The notes under the pieces were generated by a model. The model ran no database searches and was not told where the DNA came from. It saw nothing but the letters and a program-made list of their open reading frames with translations. Shown here in pieces: positions 53,466 through 62,210 of a DNA stretch of 64,000 bases. This DNA is from Pelagihabitans sp963760375 (GTDB lineage Bacteria > Bacteroidota > Bacteroidia > Flavobacteriales > Flavobacteriaceae), in the NCBI GenBank assembly GCA_963760375.1, contig CAVXCS010000005.1, positions 372,001 to 436,000 on the forward strand, written 5' to 3'. Position 1 is the stretch's first letter. Every line of letters begins with the position of its first letter. Made by a program: the position numbers and the translations under genes.

Positions 53466-55064
53466 ATGGCACTGATTACCTTTCTTCTCTTTACCGGTTT
53501 CGTGGCCTTCTATGCCACCTGGAAGCTCAGGCGTGATAAGCTGGATACCCAGGATGGCTACTTTTTGGGGGGTAGATCGCTTACCGGTATCGTTATCGCG
53601 GGTTCGCTATTGCTGACCAATATTTCAACGGAACACCTTGTGGGCATGAACGGTTCGGCCTATAGGAACGGTGCCATTATTATTGCATGGGAGGTGACCT
53701 CTGCCCTGGCCCTTGTGGTGGCGGCCCTCTATTTTGCCCCACGCTATTTAAAGATGGGCCTGACGACCATCCCCGAATTTCTGGAGAAGCGTTTTGACGG
53801 ACTCACCCAAACCTTGGTCGCCCTGCTTTTGATCATCTCATTCGTGGTTACCCTGTTGCCGATCGTATTGTACACCGGAGCCCTGAACATTGAGGCCATT
53901 TTTGGAATTTCGAGCGCTTTAAAGGTCAGTCAGGGGGAAGGGATATGGATCACCATCCTGATCGTGGGCGTCATCGGCGCCGTATATGCCATCTTTGGCG
54001 GACTGAAGATGGTGGCCCTAACCGATACCATCAACGGTTTTGGACTTTTGGTTGCCGGGCTGATGGTGCCCATCTTGGCCTTGCTCAGTATCGGCGACGG
54101 AAATATGTTCGAAGGTTTGGGAAAGGTTTTTGAGAACAGTCCGGAAAAGTTTAATGTGGTGAGCAGGGAATCGGGCGTTGGCCCTGGTGCGCGTACGGCG
54201 ATTCTTCCCTTCGAGGTCTTGTTTACCGGCTTGATGATCAATCAAATTTATTTCTGGGCCATGCACCAATCGATCATCCAAAGGGTATTGGGCGCAGTGA
54301 ACTTGAAAGAAGCCCAGAAAGGATTGCTCTACACCGGGCTTTTAAAAATTTTGGTACCGCTGATCATCGTGTTGCCGGGCCTTATCGGGTTCTATTATTT
54401 TGGGGATAGCCTGTACGACAACCCCGACAACGTATACCCGCTGTTGGTAAAGAAGGTCCTGCCCTTATGGCTCACGGGCTTTTTCGTGGCGGTGATGATG
54501 GGAGCCATTTTGAGTACCTTCAACAGCGCACTGAACAGTGCGGCGACGGTTTTTAGTTTGGACATCTTTAAGCGTTATATCAAAAAGAACGCCAGCGAAA
54601 AAAGTTTGGTCAACATAGGGAAATGGACTTCCTCGATTTTGGCCATCTTTGCCATCGGAATAGCGCCATTCGTGGCCAATGCCCCATCCGGACTGTACCA
54701 GCTCTTGCAACAATTGAACGGCATATTTTTTGTGCCCATCGCGAGTGTGATCATCGCGGGCTTTTTGTTTCCAAGGGTATCTGCCGCCGGTGCCAAAATC
54801 GGTCTGCTGTTCGGTCTGCTTTTTTATATCATCACTTATTTTGTGCTGGAATTACAGTTGCACTTTGTTCATATCTGGGGCATTGAGTTTGTCCTGAACC
54901 TTTTGGTGATGCACCTCGCTTCGGCCTTGCTGCCCAGGGAAGAACGGTTCGTGATGCAGGATTCCGGCAAATTGGATCTCAAACCATGGAAATATGCCAA
55001 GGCATTTAGTATTTTTTTATTGGCATTTACCATAATTTTGTACCTTTTCTTAGGAAATGTTTAA
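53466..55064 (+). CDS. Sodium:solute symporter (SSS family, SglT-like)
   Basis: 532-residue inner-membrane transporter with about 13-14 helices. Family features are DGYFLGGRSLTGIVIAGS near the N-terminus, TNISTEHLVGMNGSAY, and AILSTFNSALNSAATVFSLD in the sodium-binding helix region. SSS members of this branch import sugars and polyols. The inositol oxygenase gene follows after two bases, so myo-inositol is the likely substrate (inference from context). Confidence 0.92.
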   Translation: MALITFLLFTGFVAFYATWKLRRDKLDTQDGYFLGGRSLTGIVIAGSLLLTNISTEHLVGMNGSAYRNGAIIIAWEVTSALALVVAALYFAPRYLKMGLTTIPEFLEKRFDGLTQTLVALLLIISFVVTLLPIVLYTGALNIEAIFGISSALKVSQGEGIWITILIVGVIGAVYAIFGGLKMVALTDTINGFGLLVAGLMVPILALLSIGDGNMFEGLGKVFENSPEKFNVVSRESGVGPGARTAILPFEVLFTGLMINQIYFWAMHQSIIQRVLGAVNLKEAQKGLLYTGLLKILVPLIIVLPGLIGFYYFGDSLYDNPDNVYPLLVKKVLPLWLTGFFVAVMMGAILSTFNSALNSAATVFSLDIFKRYIKKNASEKSLVNIGKWTSSILAIFAIGIAPFVANAPSGLYQLLQQLNGIFFVPIASVIIAGFLFPRVSAAGAKIGLLFGLLFYIITYFVLELQLHFVHIWGIEFVLNLLVMHLASALLPREERFVMQDSGKLDLKPWKYAKAFSIFLLAFTIILYLFLGNV

Positions 55065-55066
55065 GT

Positions 55067-55876
55067 ATGGAAAAGACTTTTAGAAATTATGATCATTCGG
55101 ATGTTACCGCTGCGGTGCGGGATCATTACCGCAAAATGCGCCAGAACCAGACACTGGATTATGTGCAAAGGATGCATCGGAAATATTTGACCTTCGATAA
55201 ACCCATGCCGCTCTGGGAGGCGATGGCACATCTCAATAGCCTGATCGATGTGAGCGATCCCGATCTGGATCTGCCCAATGTGCAACACCTGATACAAAGT
55301 GCGGAAGCGATCCGTGAAGAGGGTAGGCCAGATTGGATGCAGTTGACCGGTCTCATCCATGATTTGGGCAAGGTGATGTTTCTTTGGGGCAGCGACGAGG
55401 ACGGTACCAGCCAGGCCGAACAATGGGGCATGGTGGGCGATGTCTTCGTGGTGGGCTGTGCCCTTCCCGACAGCTGTGTATATCCCGAATTCAATGCCTT
55501 GAATCCAGATATGGGGAAAGCCCCTTACAATACAACTTTGGGCATCTATGAAGAGGGATGTGGCCTTGACCGGCTGAACCTCGCCTGGGGCCATGATGAA
55601 TATCTATATCAGGTACTGAAAAACCATAAGGAAAACAAACTGCCCGAAGAGGCGATGACCATGATACGGTACCATTCGTTCTACCCTTGGCATACCGGCG
55701 GCAGCTATGCCGAACTGCTCAACAAAAAAGACGAGGCTTATCTGCAGACGATACGCGACTTCAACCGTTACGATCTGTATACCAAAAGCCAAAAAATAGT
55801 TGATTTGGAAGATGTTCGCGAATACTACCAACCCATTGCCGAGAAATATCTGGGCAACGGACCCATTTATTGGTAG
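55067..55876 (+). CDS. Inositol oxygenase (myo-inositol to D-glucuronate)
   Basis: 269 residues, the normal size for MIOX. It opens the ring of myo-inositol with O2 using a di-iron centre of HD-domain type. All six iron ligands are visible: His in VQHLIQSAE, His and Asp in LIHDLGK, His in AWGHDEY, His in RYHSFYPWH, and Asp in FNRYDLYTK. The substrate-binding YPWHTGGSY is also present. It is the second gene of a two-gene operon with a symporter, consistent with uptake and conversion of inositol to glucuronate. Bacterial MIOX genes are uncommon compared with the iol pathway. Confidence 0.95.
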   Translation: MEKTFRNYDHSDVTAAVRDHYRKMRQNQTLDYVQRMHRKYLTFDKPMPLWEAMAHLNSLIDVSDPDLDLPNVQHLIQSAEAIREEGRPDWMQLTGLIHDLGKVMFLWGSDEDGTSQAEQWGMVGDVFVVGCALPDSCVYPEFNALNPDMGKAPYNTTLGIYEEGCGLDRLNLAWGHDEYLYQVLKNHKENKLPEEAMTMIRYHSFYPWHTGGSYAELLNKKDEAYLQTIRDFNRYDLYTKSQKIVDLEDVREYYQPIAEKYLGNGPIYW

Positions 55877-55901
55877 TTTGCCCCTTTACAAAGCACAAAA
55901 A

Positions 55902-55934
55902 AAGGCCGCCCCTATTCCCGGGGCGGCCTTTTTT
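55902..55934. terminator. Terminator after inositol oxygenase
   Basis: AAGGCCGCCC (55902-55911) and GGGCGGCCTT (55921-55930) form a 10-bp stem, with T runs after it and A runs before it, so it can work in both directions. On the minus strand it may also serve htpG, which ends at 55993. Confidence 0.9.
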
Positions 55935-55992
55935 AATTTGAGTTGCCGAAAGTAGCAAGGCATACGACCTAATAATGGCCCTTCATGATCGG

Positions 55993-57879
55993 CTATTTTA
56001 CCATCTCATAGCTCCGTTTGATAAACTCGGTCAATTCCTTTCCTTTGAGCAGGCCTTTTGAAAGCCGGGCCAAATCGATGGACTGGTTGATCAAACGCTC
56101 CCTTTTTTTCTCTGTTTTGGTATTGAGGATTTCACCGACCAGTTCATGGTTGGTGTTGACGATCAAATTGTACATTTCAGGCATGCTGCCCATCCCGAAC
56201 ATGCCGCCACCACCGGTTTGTTGCATTTCTTTCATCCTTCGCATAAATTCGGGTTCGGTAATGATAAAGGGTGAAGCAGCGCTGTCCATGGCTTCCAATT
56301 GTATGGTATATCCTTTTTCCGAAATGGCCTGTTCCAAAAAGGTTTTCAGTTTTTCATTCTCCTCGTCCGACAGTTTGGAGATCTGGGTATCCTCTTTTTG
56401 GATGAGCTTGTCGATCGGATCGGCATCAACACGGGCAAAGGACAATTTCTCCTTGCTCGATTCCAATTTCTGCATCAAGTGGCCCACAATGGGGGAATCC
56501 AACAACAAGACTTCATATCCCTTTGCCTTGGCCGCTTCGATATAGCTGTGCTGGGCCTCCTGATCGGAAGCATAAAGCACCACCAGCTTTCCGTCCTTGT
56601 CGGTTTGAGATCCCTTGATCTTTTCCTCGAGTTCTTCAAAAGTGTGGTATTTGCCATCCACGGTGGGGTAAAGCGCAAACTTGTCGGCCTTCTCGAAAAA
56701 CTTGTCTTCCGAAAGCATGCCGTATTCAATAACGATTTTGATGTCGTTCCATTTCTTCTCAAAATCTTCGCGGTTGCTCTTGAACAGCGATTGTAGTTTA
56801 TCCGCGACTTTTCTGGTGATATAGCTCGAGATTTTTTTAACCGCCCCATCGGCCTGTAGGTACGATCGGGAAACGTTCAACGGAATATCGGGCGAATCGA
56901 TCACCCCGCGCAACATGGTCAGGAATTCGGGTACGATGCCCTCCACGTTGTCGGTCACGAATACCTGGTTTTGGTAAAGCTGTATCCTGTCTTTTTGGAT
57001 GTTGAGGTCTTTGGTCAGCTTGGGGAAATACAAAATTCCCGTTAAGTTGAAAGGATAGTCGACATTCAAATGGATATGGAACAGCGGCTCCTCAAATTGC
57101 ATCGGGTACAGTTCCCTGTAGAACGACTTATAATCTTCGTCCTTCAGGTCGGTGGGTTGCTTGGTCCAGGCCGGATTGGGGTTGTTGATGATATTATCGA
57201 CTTCCTTGGTCGGTGCCGGATCCTCTTTCTTCGCGCCTTCGGGTTTGGGCAGGGTTTCTGTTTTGGTACCGAACTTGATCGGTATCGGCATGAACTTGTT
57301 GTACTTGCGCAAAAGCTCCGAAATACGGTGGTCTTCCAAAAATTCGGTGGAATCGTCGGCGATATGCAAAATGATTTCGGTGCCGCGCTCTGTCTTGGCA
57401 TGTTCCTTTATGGTGAATTTTGGGGAACCATCACAGGTCCAATGCACCGCAGGGGCATCCTGATAACTCTTGGTGATGATCTCTACTTTTTTTGACACCA
57501 TGAAGGCCGAATAGAATCCGAGGCCAAAATGCCCGATGATTCCCGTATCCTTGGCGCCATCTTCGTATTTGTTCAAAAATTCCTCCGCCCCGGAAAAGGC
57601 GATCTCGTTGATATATTTTTTCACTTCCTCAGCGGTCATCCCGATGCCCTGATCGGTGATATGGAGCTTTTTTCCCTTTTTATCGACCTTCACTTCGATC
57701 ATCGGGTTTCCATATTCCAATTTTGCCTCGCCTATCGAGGCCAGATGCTTCAATTTGAGCGTTGCATCGGTTGCATTGGAAATCAGCTCCCTCAGGAATA
57801 TTTCGTGGTCGCTGTACAAGAACTTTTTAATAAGGGGAAAGATGTTATCTACTGAAACGTTGATCTTGCCTGTGGCCAT
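55993..57879 (-). CDS. htpG: Molecular chaperone HtpG (Hsp90)
   Basis: 628-residue cytoplasmic ATP-dependent chaperone. The N-terminal GHKL ATPase domain shows LRELISNATDA, TDQGIGMT and a GHFGLGFYSAFMV lid region. The middle domain has the conserved NVSRSYLQ, and the C-terminal dimer domain follows. The length is normal for bacterial Hsp90. A well-spaced promoter lies upstream with a TGTCA repeat overlapping the -33 box. Confidence 0.97.
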   Translation of the reverse strand: MATGKINVSVDNIFPLIKKFLYSDHEIFLRELISNATDATLKLKHLASIGEAKLEYGNPMIEVKVDKKGKKLHITDQGIGMTAEEVKKYINEIAFSGAEEFLNKYEDGAKDTGIIGHFGLGFYSAFMVSKKVEIITKSYQDAPAVHWTCDGSPKFTIKEHAKTERGTEIILHIADDSTEFLEDHRISELLRKYNKFMPIPIKFGTKTETLPKPEGAKKEDPAPTKEVDNIINNPNPAWTKQPTDLKDEDYKSFYRELYPMQFEEPLFHIHLNVDYPFNLTGILYFPKLTKDLNIQKDRIQLYQNQVFVTDNVEGIVPEFLTMLRGVIDSPDIPLNVSRSYLQADGAVKKISSYITRKVADKLQSLFKSNREDFEKKWNDIKIVIEYGMLSEDKFFEKADKFALYPTVDGKYHTFEELEEKIKGSQTDKDGKLVVLYASDQEAQHSYIEAAKAKGYEVLLLDSPIVGHLMQKLESSKEKLSFARVDADPIDKLIQKEDTQISKLSDEENEKLKTFLEQAISEKGYTIQLEAMDSAASPFIITEPEFMRRMKEMQQTGGGGMFGMGSMPEMYNLIVNTNHELVGEILNTKTEKKRERLINQSIDLARLSKGLLKGKELTEFIKRSYEMVK

Positions 57880-57915
57880 GGTTCTATTATTTTATTGTTA
57901 GCACCTTCAAGCTGT

Positions 57916-57955
57916 CAAAAAAAATACCACAATGCCTTCAAGTGACAAACTGACA
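57916..57955 (-). promoter_or_regulatory. Predicted htpG promoter with direct TGTCA repeat
   Basis: On the minus strand TTTG (57949-57946), 19 bases and TATTTTTT (57926-57919) fit the -33/-7 layout with one mismatch. Two copies of TGTCA (57955-57951 and 57947-57943) sit at and just upstream of the -33 box, eight bases apart, as a possible regulator site. Confidence 0.5.
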
Positions 57956-58297
57956 CTTTACATGGCAGTATGTTCCTGATTTAAGAATTCGTACGGATAA
58001 ATGCCCAGAATAAGTGCCAAAATCTTTCAGTGAAAAGTTTAACATATATTTTTGTTTAATTATTTTTTAAAAAGATTAAACATCAATATCTTTGTTGTGG
58101 TTATGGAAGAAAAATTGCTATGAAAAAGATTTTGAACCCATAATCACGTTTGATTATTTATTGGTTAGGTTGTTTGAAAACGTGTCTCCGCCCCCGGAGG
58201 CACGTTTTTGTTCAAATTTCCGCCCCTTTAGCGTTCAGTTAACAAATGGGGGGCATCAAGTAGCGTATCTTTACGCTGGAAACGAAAAACAGAAAAC
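57956..58297. other. Intergenic region upstream of the tetR-like gene
   Basis: About 340 bases between divergent genes. It contains an exact -7 box (58087-58094), a strong hairpin with U tract (58177-58209) and a weak -7-like TATCTTTA (58266-58273) directly before the TetR gene. A long + frame overlapping the TetR gene is only a shadow. Confidence 0.5.
58100..58211 (+). ncRNA. Candidate small RNA of about 110 bases
   Basis: TATCTTTG (58087-58094) is an exact -7 box. About 80 bases further, AAAACGTG plus CTCCG pairs with CGGAG plus CACGTTTT (58177-58208; one T-G pair), followed by a U tract, a good terminator. In between, GGTTATGG (58099-58106) can pair with CCATAATC. Only tiny frames (6-7 codons) lie inside. 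The TetR start is almost 90 bases beyond the terminator, so this looks like a separate transcript or a leader with attenuator. Confidence 0.35.
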
Positions 58298-58957
58298 ATG
58301 GCTACAAAGTCTAAAGCAAAACCGGTTGGCGAAGACCAAATCATCGCCGCCTACATGGATTATGTCCTCGAACACGAGACGGTCCCCAAATCGATTTTCA
58401 AATTTTGCAAAACGGTCAAGATCGCCGAGGCCGACTTTTATCGATATTTTGGTTCGATCGATAGCCTGCGGAAGGGCATTTGGGGCAAGTTTTTCTCCAA
58501 TACGGAAAATTTGTTGCTCAAAAACAAAGACTATGAAGGCTATACCAATAAGGATAAAATGCTCACCTTTTTTTACGCTTTCTTCGAGCTCCTGACCTTA
58601 AACCGCAGTTACGTGCTTTTTGCCCTGGGGAGCGAAAAGTCGATGCTGGGAAAATTGGAGGAGCTGAAAGGCCTTCGAAAACAGATCAGGGGTTTTGCAA
58701 AAGCTTTGATAGCGGATGGGAATGCCCAGAAAACGTACAAGATCAGCCAGCACAATCCCACGCTGTTCGCGGAAGGCGCCTGGTTGGAATTGCTGTTCAT
58801 TTTAAAGTTTTGGATGGAGGATGATTCCGCCGGATTCGAAAAGACCGATATGGCCATTGAAAAATCGATCAATACCATCTTCGACATTTTTGACAATACC
58901 CCATTGGACAACATCATTGATTTTGGCAAATTTCTTTTCAAGGAAAGAATGCAATAG
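58298..58957 (+). CDS. TetR/AcrR family transcriptional regulator
   Basis: 219 residues, all-helical, with an N-terminal TetR helix-turn-helix (about 12-58: IIAAYMDYVLEH, then FKFCKTVKIAEADFYRYFGSIDSLRKGI, where FYRYFGS is the recognition helix end) and a C-terminal ligand/dimer domain. The ABC1-kinase gene starts 30 bases downstream on the same strand, so it probably controls that operon. Confidence 0.9.
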   Translation: MATKSKAKPVGEDQIIAAYMDYVLEHETVPKSIFKFCKTVKIAEADFYRYFGSIDSLRKGIWGKFFSNTENLLLKNKDYEGYTNKDKMLTFFYAFFELLTLNRSYVLFALGSEKSMLGKLEELKGLRKQIRGFAKALIADGNAQKTYKISQHNPTLFAEGAWLELLFILKFWMEDDSAGFEKTDMAIEKSINTIFDIFDNTPLDNIIDFGKFLFKERMQ

Positions 58958-58987
58958 ACCGAAACCCGATACAATCAACATCAATAT

Positions 58988-60298
58988 ATGAAGACCCTCG
59001 ATACCATTCCAACAGGAAAGATTGAACGCGCCGGCAAACTGATCAAGACCGGGGTAAAAATCGGGGGCAATTATGCAAAGTATTATGGCAAGAAGTTGGT
59101 GAATCCAACGTTGAACCGTGACGAATTGAACGAGGATAATGCCGGGGATATTTACGACGGACTCAAAACCCTGAAGGGAAGTGCCTTAAAAGTGGCCCAA
59201 ATGCTGAGCATGGAAAAGAACTTGCTTCCCAATGCCTATGTGGAGAAATTTTCACTTTCCCAATTTTCGGTACCCCCCTTATCCGCACCCTTGGTGCGAA
59301 AAATCTTTAAAACCTATTTGAACAAATATCCAGAGGAACTGTACGATACTTTCGAGCGCGATTCGATCAACGCGGCCAGCATAGGACAGGTTCATAGGGC
59401 CTCTAAAAATGGCAAACAGTTGGCCGTTAAGATTCAATATCCCGGGGTCGCCCAAAGCATCGGCAGCGATTTGGCCTTGGTCAAACCCATAGCCTTGCGA
59501 CTGTTTAATATCAAGGGCAAAGATTCAGACAAATTTTTCAAGGAGGTCTCTTCAAAATTGATGGAGGAGACCAATTACCTGCTCGAAGTCGCGCAGAGCA
59601 AGGAAATTTCCCTGGCCTGTAGGCATATCGACAATTTGGAGTTTCCTGTTTATTACGAAGAATGGTCCAGCGAAAAGATCATCACCATGGATTGGATGGA
59701 GGGATTGCACCTAAGTGAGTTCTGTAAGACCGATTTTTCCACTGAACAAGGCAATATGATCGGCCAGACCCTTTGGGATTTTTATATGTTCCAGATCCAC
59801 GGCTTGCGAAAAGTGCATGCCGACCCGCATCCGGGAAATTTTTTGGTCAGCGCCAAAGGAAGTTTGATCGCGATCGACTTTGGGTGTATCAAGGTGGTGC
59901 CCGATTCGTTCTATGGCCCCTATTTTGAATTGGCCCAAAAGGAGACTTTCGACAATGACGCCCTTTTTACCAAGAAACTCTATGAACTGGAAATCCTGAA
60001 AGAGGACGATAATCCGGAGGAGCTAAAATTCTTCAAACAATTGTTCCGCGAGATGCTGACCTTGTTCACGGCCCCGTTCAACGAAGAACATTTCGATTTT
60101 GGCTCGAACGAGTTTTGGTCAAGAATTACCGATTTGGGACAACGGTTTGCCAATGACGATCAAATCAGAAAAATGAACGGAAACAGGGGCTCCAAGCATT
60201 TTTTGTATATGAACCGCACCTTTTTTGGCCTTTTTAACCTCCTGCACGATCTAAAGGCATCCGTAACGGTGAACCACTTCCGGAAATATATGCGATAA
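58988..60298 (+). CDS. ABC1/AarF (UbiB-like) atypical kinase family protein
   Basis: 436 residues. Kinase-like motifs are NAASIGQVHRA (modified glycine loop), LAVKIQYPGV (ATP lysine), MEETNYLLEV, HADPHPGNFL (catalytic loop) and IDFGCIKV (DFG). The family-specific KxGQ motif reads KVAQ (in LKVAQMLSMEK), so glycine is replaced by alanine. UbiB-like proteins act in quinone or lipid metabolism at the membrane, but this organism probably uses menaquinone, so the role is open. It is paired with a TetR regulator upstream. Confidence 0.9.
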   Translation: MKTLDTIPTGKIERAGKLIKTGVKIGGNYAKYYGKKLVNPTLNRDELNEDNAGDIYDGLKTLKGSALKVAQMLSMEKNLLPNAYVEKFSLSQFSVPPLSAPLVRKIFKTYLNKYPEELYDTFERDSINAASIGQVHRASKNGKQLAVKIQYPGVAQSIGSDLALVKPIALRLFNIKGKDSDKFFKEVSSKLMEETNYLLEVAQSKEISLACRHIDNLEFPVYYEEWSSEKIITMDWMEGLHLSEFCKTDFSTEQGNMIGQTLWDFYMFQIHGLRKVHADPHPGNFLVSAKGSLIAIDFGCIKVVPDSFYGPYFELAQKETFDNDALFTKKLYELEILKEDDNPEELKFFKQLFREMLTLFTAPFNEEHFDFGSNEFWSRITDLGQRFANDDQIRKMNGNRGSKHFLYMNRTFFGLFNLLHDLKASVTVNHFRKYMR

Positions 60299-60395
60299 CG
60301 GCGATTCCCACAAAACACCGCTGCTTTTTTTTGTTTATCTTAGTCAATACGTATTAAAATCAACCGACCCTTCAGCGGCATCAAAACGCAATTCC

Positions 60396-61406
60396 ATGTA
60401 CAACTCGAAAATTAAAGGTTTGGGCTTCTTTGTCCCCGAACATGTGGTCACCAATGATGAACTTTCAAAGGTGATGGAAACCAATGATGCCTGGATCCAG
60501 GAGCGTACCGGTATCAAGGAACGAAGACATGTATTGAAGGGCGATGGCAACACTACCACCACTATGGGCGTAAAAGCGGCCAAGATTGCCATTGATCGTG
60601 CTGGAATTGACAAGAACGACATCGATTTCATCGTTTTTGCCACCCTAAGTCCGGATTATTATTTTCCCGGTCCGGGGGTTTTGGTGCAGCGTGATCTGGG
60701 CATCAAAACAGTTGGGGCACTCGATGTCAGGAACCAATGCTCGGGCTTCGTCTACGCCATTTCGGTGGCCGATCAGTATATTAAAAGTGGGATGTACAAG
60801 AACATCCTGGTCATCGGGGCGGAACTCCATTCCCATGGGTTGGACATGAGCACTCGGGGCAGAGGGGTTTCGGTAATCTTTGGGGATGGTGCTGGAGCCG
60901 CCGTTTTGGGCAGGGAGGAAGATTCCTCAAAAGGGATATTATCGACGCATTTGCATTCCGAAGGCCAACATGCCGAGGAACTGTCTTTGATCGCGCCGGG
61001 AATGGGCAAACGTTGGGTGACCGATATCATTGCCGAAAACGACCCGAACGATGAGTCGTATTATCCTTATATGAACGGGCAATTCGTCTTCAAAAATGCA
61101 GTGGTGCGCTTTAGTGAGGTGATCATGGAAGGATTGGGGGCCAATGGCCTGAAACCTGAGGATATCGACATGCTGATTCCGCACCAGGCCAATTTACGCA
61201 TCTCCCAATTCATCCAGAAGAAATTTGGTTTGAGCGACGATAAGGTATACAACAACATTATGAATTACGGCAATACCACGGCTGCCTCCATCCCGATAGC
61301 CCTTACCGAAGCATGGGAACAAGGCAAGATCAAATCGGGCGACTTGGTGGTTTTGGCCGCATTCGGCAGTGGCTTTACCTGGGGCTGCGTCATGATTAGG
61401 TGGTAG
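60396..61406 (+). CDS. fabH: 3-oxoacyl-ACP synthase III (FabH-like)
   Basis: 336-residue thiolase-fold condensing enzyme that starts fatty-acid chains from acyl-CoA and malonyl-ACP. The catalytic triad is visible: Cys115 in NQCSGF, His in IPHQANLRI and Asn in NYGNTTAAS. It is slightly longer than E. coli FabH (317), as common in Bacteroidota, which often have several copies, so a role in a special lipid or branched-chain start is possible. It stands alone, with a hairpin terminator after it. Confidence 0.9.
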   Translation: MYNSKIKGLGFFVPEHVVTNDELSKVMETNDAWIQERTGIKERRHVLKGDGNTTTTMGVKAAKIAIDRAGIDKNDIDFIVFATLSPDYYFPGPGVLVQRDLGIKTVGALDVRNQCSGFVYAISVADQYIKSGMYKNILVIGAELHSHGLDMSTRGRGVSVIFGDGAGAAVLGREEDSSKGILSTHLHSEGQHAEELSLIAPGMGKRWVTDIIAENDPNDESYYPYMNGQFVFKNAVVRFSEVIMEGLGANGLKPEDIDMLIPHQANLRISQFIQKKFGLSDDKVYNNIMNYGNTTAASIPIALTEAWEQGKIKSGDLVVLAAFGSGFTWGCVMIRW

Positions 61407-61432
61407 GGCATACCACGCCAACGAGAAAATTC

Positions 61433-61459
61433 AAAGCCCCGAACAACCATGGGGCTTTT
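61433..61459 (+). terminator. Terminator of the fabH-like gene
   Basis: AAAGCCCC (61433-61440) pairs with GGGGCTTT (61451-61458) around a 10-base loop, ending in four T. Confidence 0.75.
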
Positions 61460-61598
61460 CCATTTATAACACGGCTTGTACCCAAGGCACCGATCGATCT
61501 TGTAGTACCCCATGCTGTACTGGAAATGTGACGGTTCAACGGGGCCGGTCAGCGCTTGTTAATCGAATGGGCAAGTCAGGAGAAGGTAAAAAATGAAT

Positions 61599-61723
61599 TA
61601 TCTTTGGAAAAATACCAAAAAAGGGAAGAAAAAAACCCTGACAAGAATGCCAGGGTTTCTGCTATCGACTTCGCTATAATAAACACTAACCATTAACTAT
61701 AAACCTATAGCATTGCCGATAGC
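61599..61723. ncRNA. Two adjacent hairpins in the fabH/CoA-binding gap, candidate structured RNA
   Basis: An exact -7 box TATCTTTG (61599-61606) is followed by hairpin 1 (AAACCCTG 61633-61640 with CAGGGTTT 61651-61658). Hairpin 2 has GCTATCG (61661-61667) pairing with CGATAGC (61717-61723) and GCTATA (61673-61678) pairing with TATAGC (61706-61711), with a symmetric 5 by 5 internal loop. On the minus strand hairpin 1 is followed by seven T, so it might instead be a minus-strand terminator. The remainder of 61407-61819 holds no gene. Confidence 0.35.
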
Positions 61724-61819
61724 GATTATTTAAAAAAGCTGGGATTCGATTCTTTACAATAGACTGCAAAATAGCCCAATCGTTACAGAAGAACACAAAC
61801 TTTAACCCTCAATTAACAA

Positions 61820-62194
61820 ATGTGCAGAACCTTGGTATTCGGGGCCTCCCTAAAACCCCACCGCTATAGTAATCTTGTGGTGAAACGCCTGATCGACCAT
61901 GGCATTGAGACCGTGGCGTTCGGCCAAAAGAGCGGTAAAATAGGGTCGGTCAAGGTAATGGATCGCTTGGATGCCATCGAAAACATACATACGATCACGC
62001 TTTATTTGGGCCCTGCCAACCAACCCGAATATTATCAAGACATTTTGAAGTTGAAACCCAAAAGGGTCATCTTTAATCCAGGAACCGAAAACCCCGAACT
62101 CTACCGTTTATTGGAGGAACAAGGCATCATGGCCATCGAAGCCTGTACTTTGGTGCTTTTGGCGACCGATCAATATAAAACAGTCGTGAACTAG
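61820..62194 (+). CDS. CoA-binding domain protein
   Basis: 124-residue Rossmann-fold protein of the CoA_binding_2 type, starting TLVFGASLKPHRYSNLVVKRL with the nucleotide-binding GAS and RYS motifs, later RVIFNPGTENPE and EACTLVLL. The family binds CoA or a related nucleotide; the function is unknown. It is convergent with the symporter gene, whose stop lies 16 bases away. Confidence 0.87.
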   Translation: MCRTLVFGASLKPHRYSNLVVKRLIDHGIETVAFGQKSGKIGSVKVMDRLDAIENIHTITLYLGPANQPEYYQDILKLKPKRVIFNPGTENPELYRLLEEQGIMAIEACTLVLLATDQYKTVVN

Positions 62195-62210
62195 AGCATA
62201 TGGCGAGAAT

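Noticed and set aside
58092..58595. 167-codon + frame overlapping the TetR gene start
   Set aside because: Overlaps a recognisable TetR protein in another frame and reads through a terminator hairpin; composition is not protein-like.
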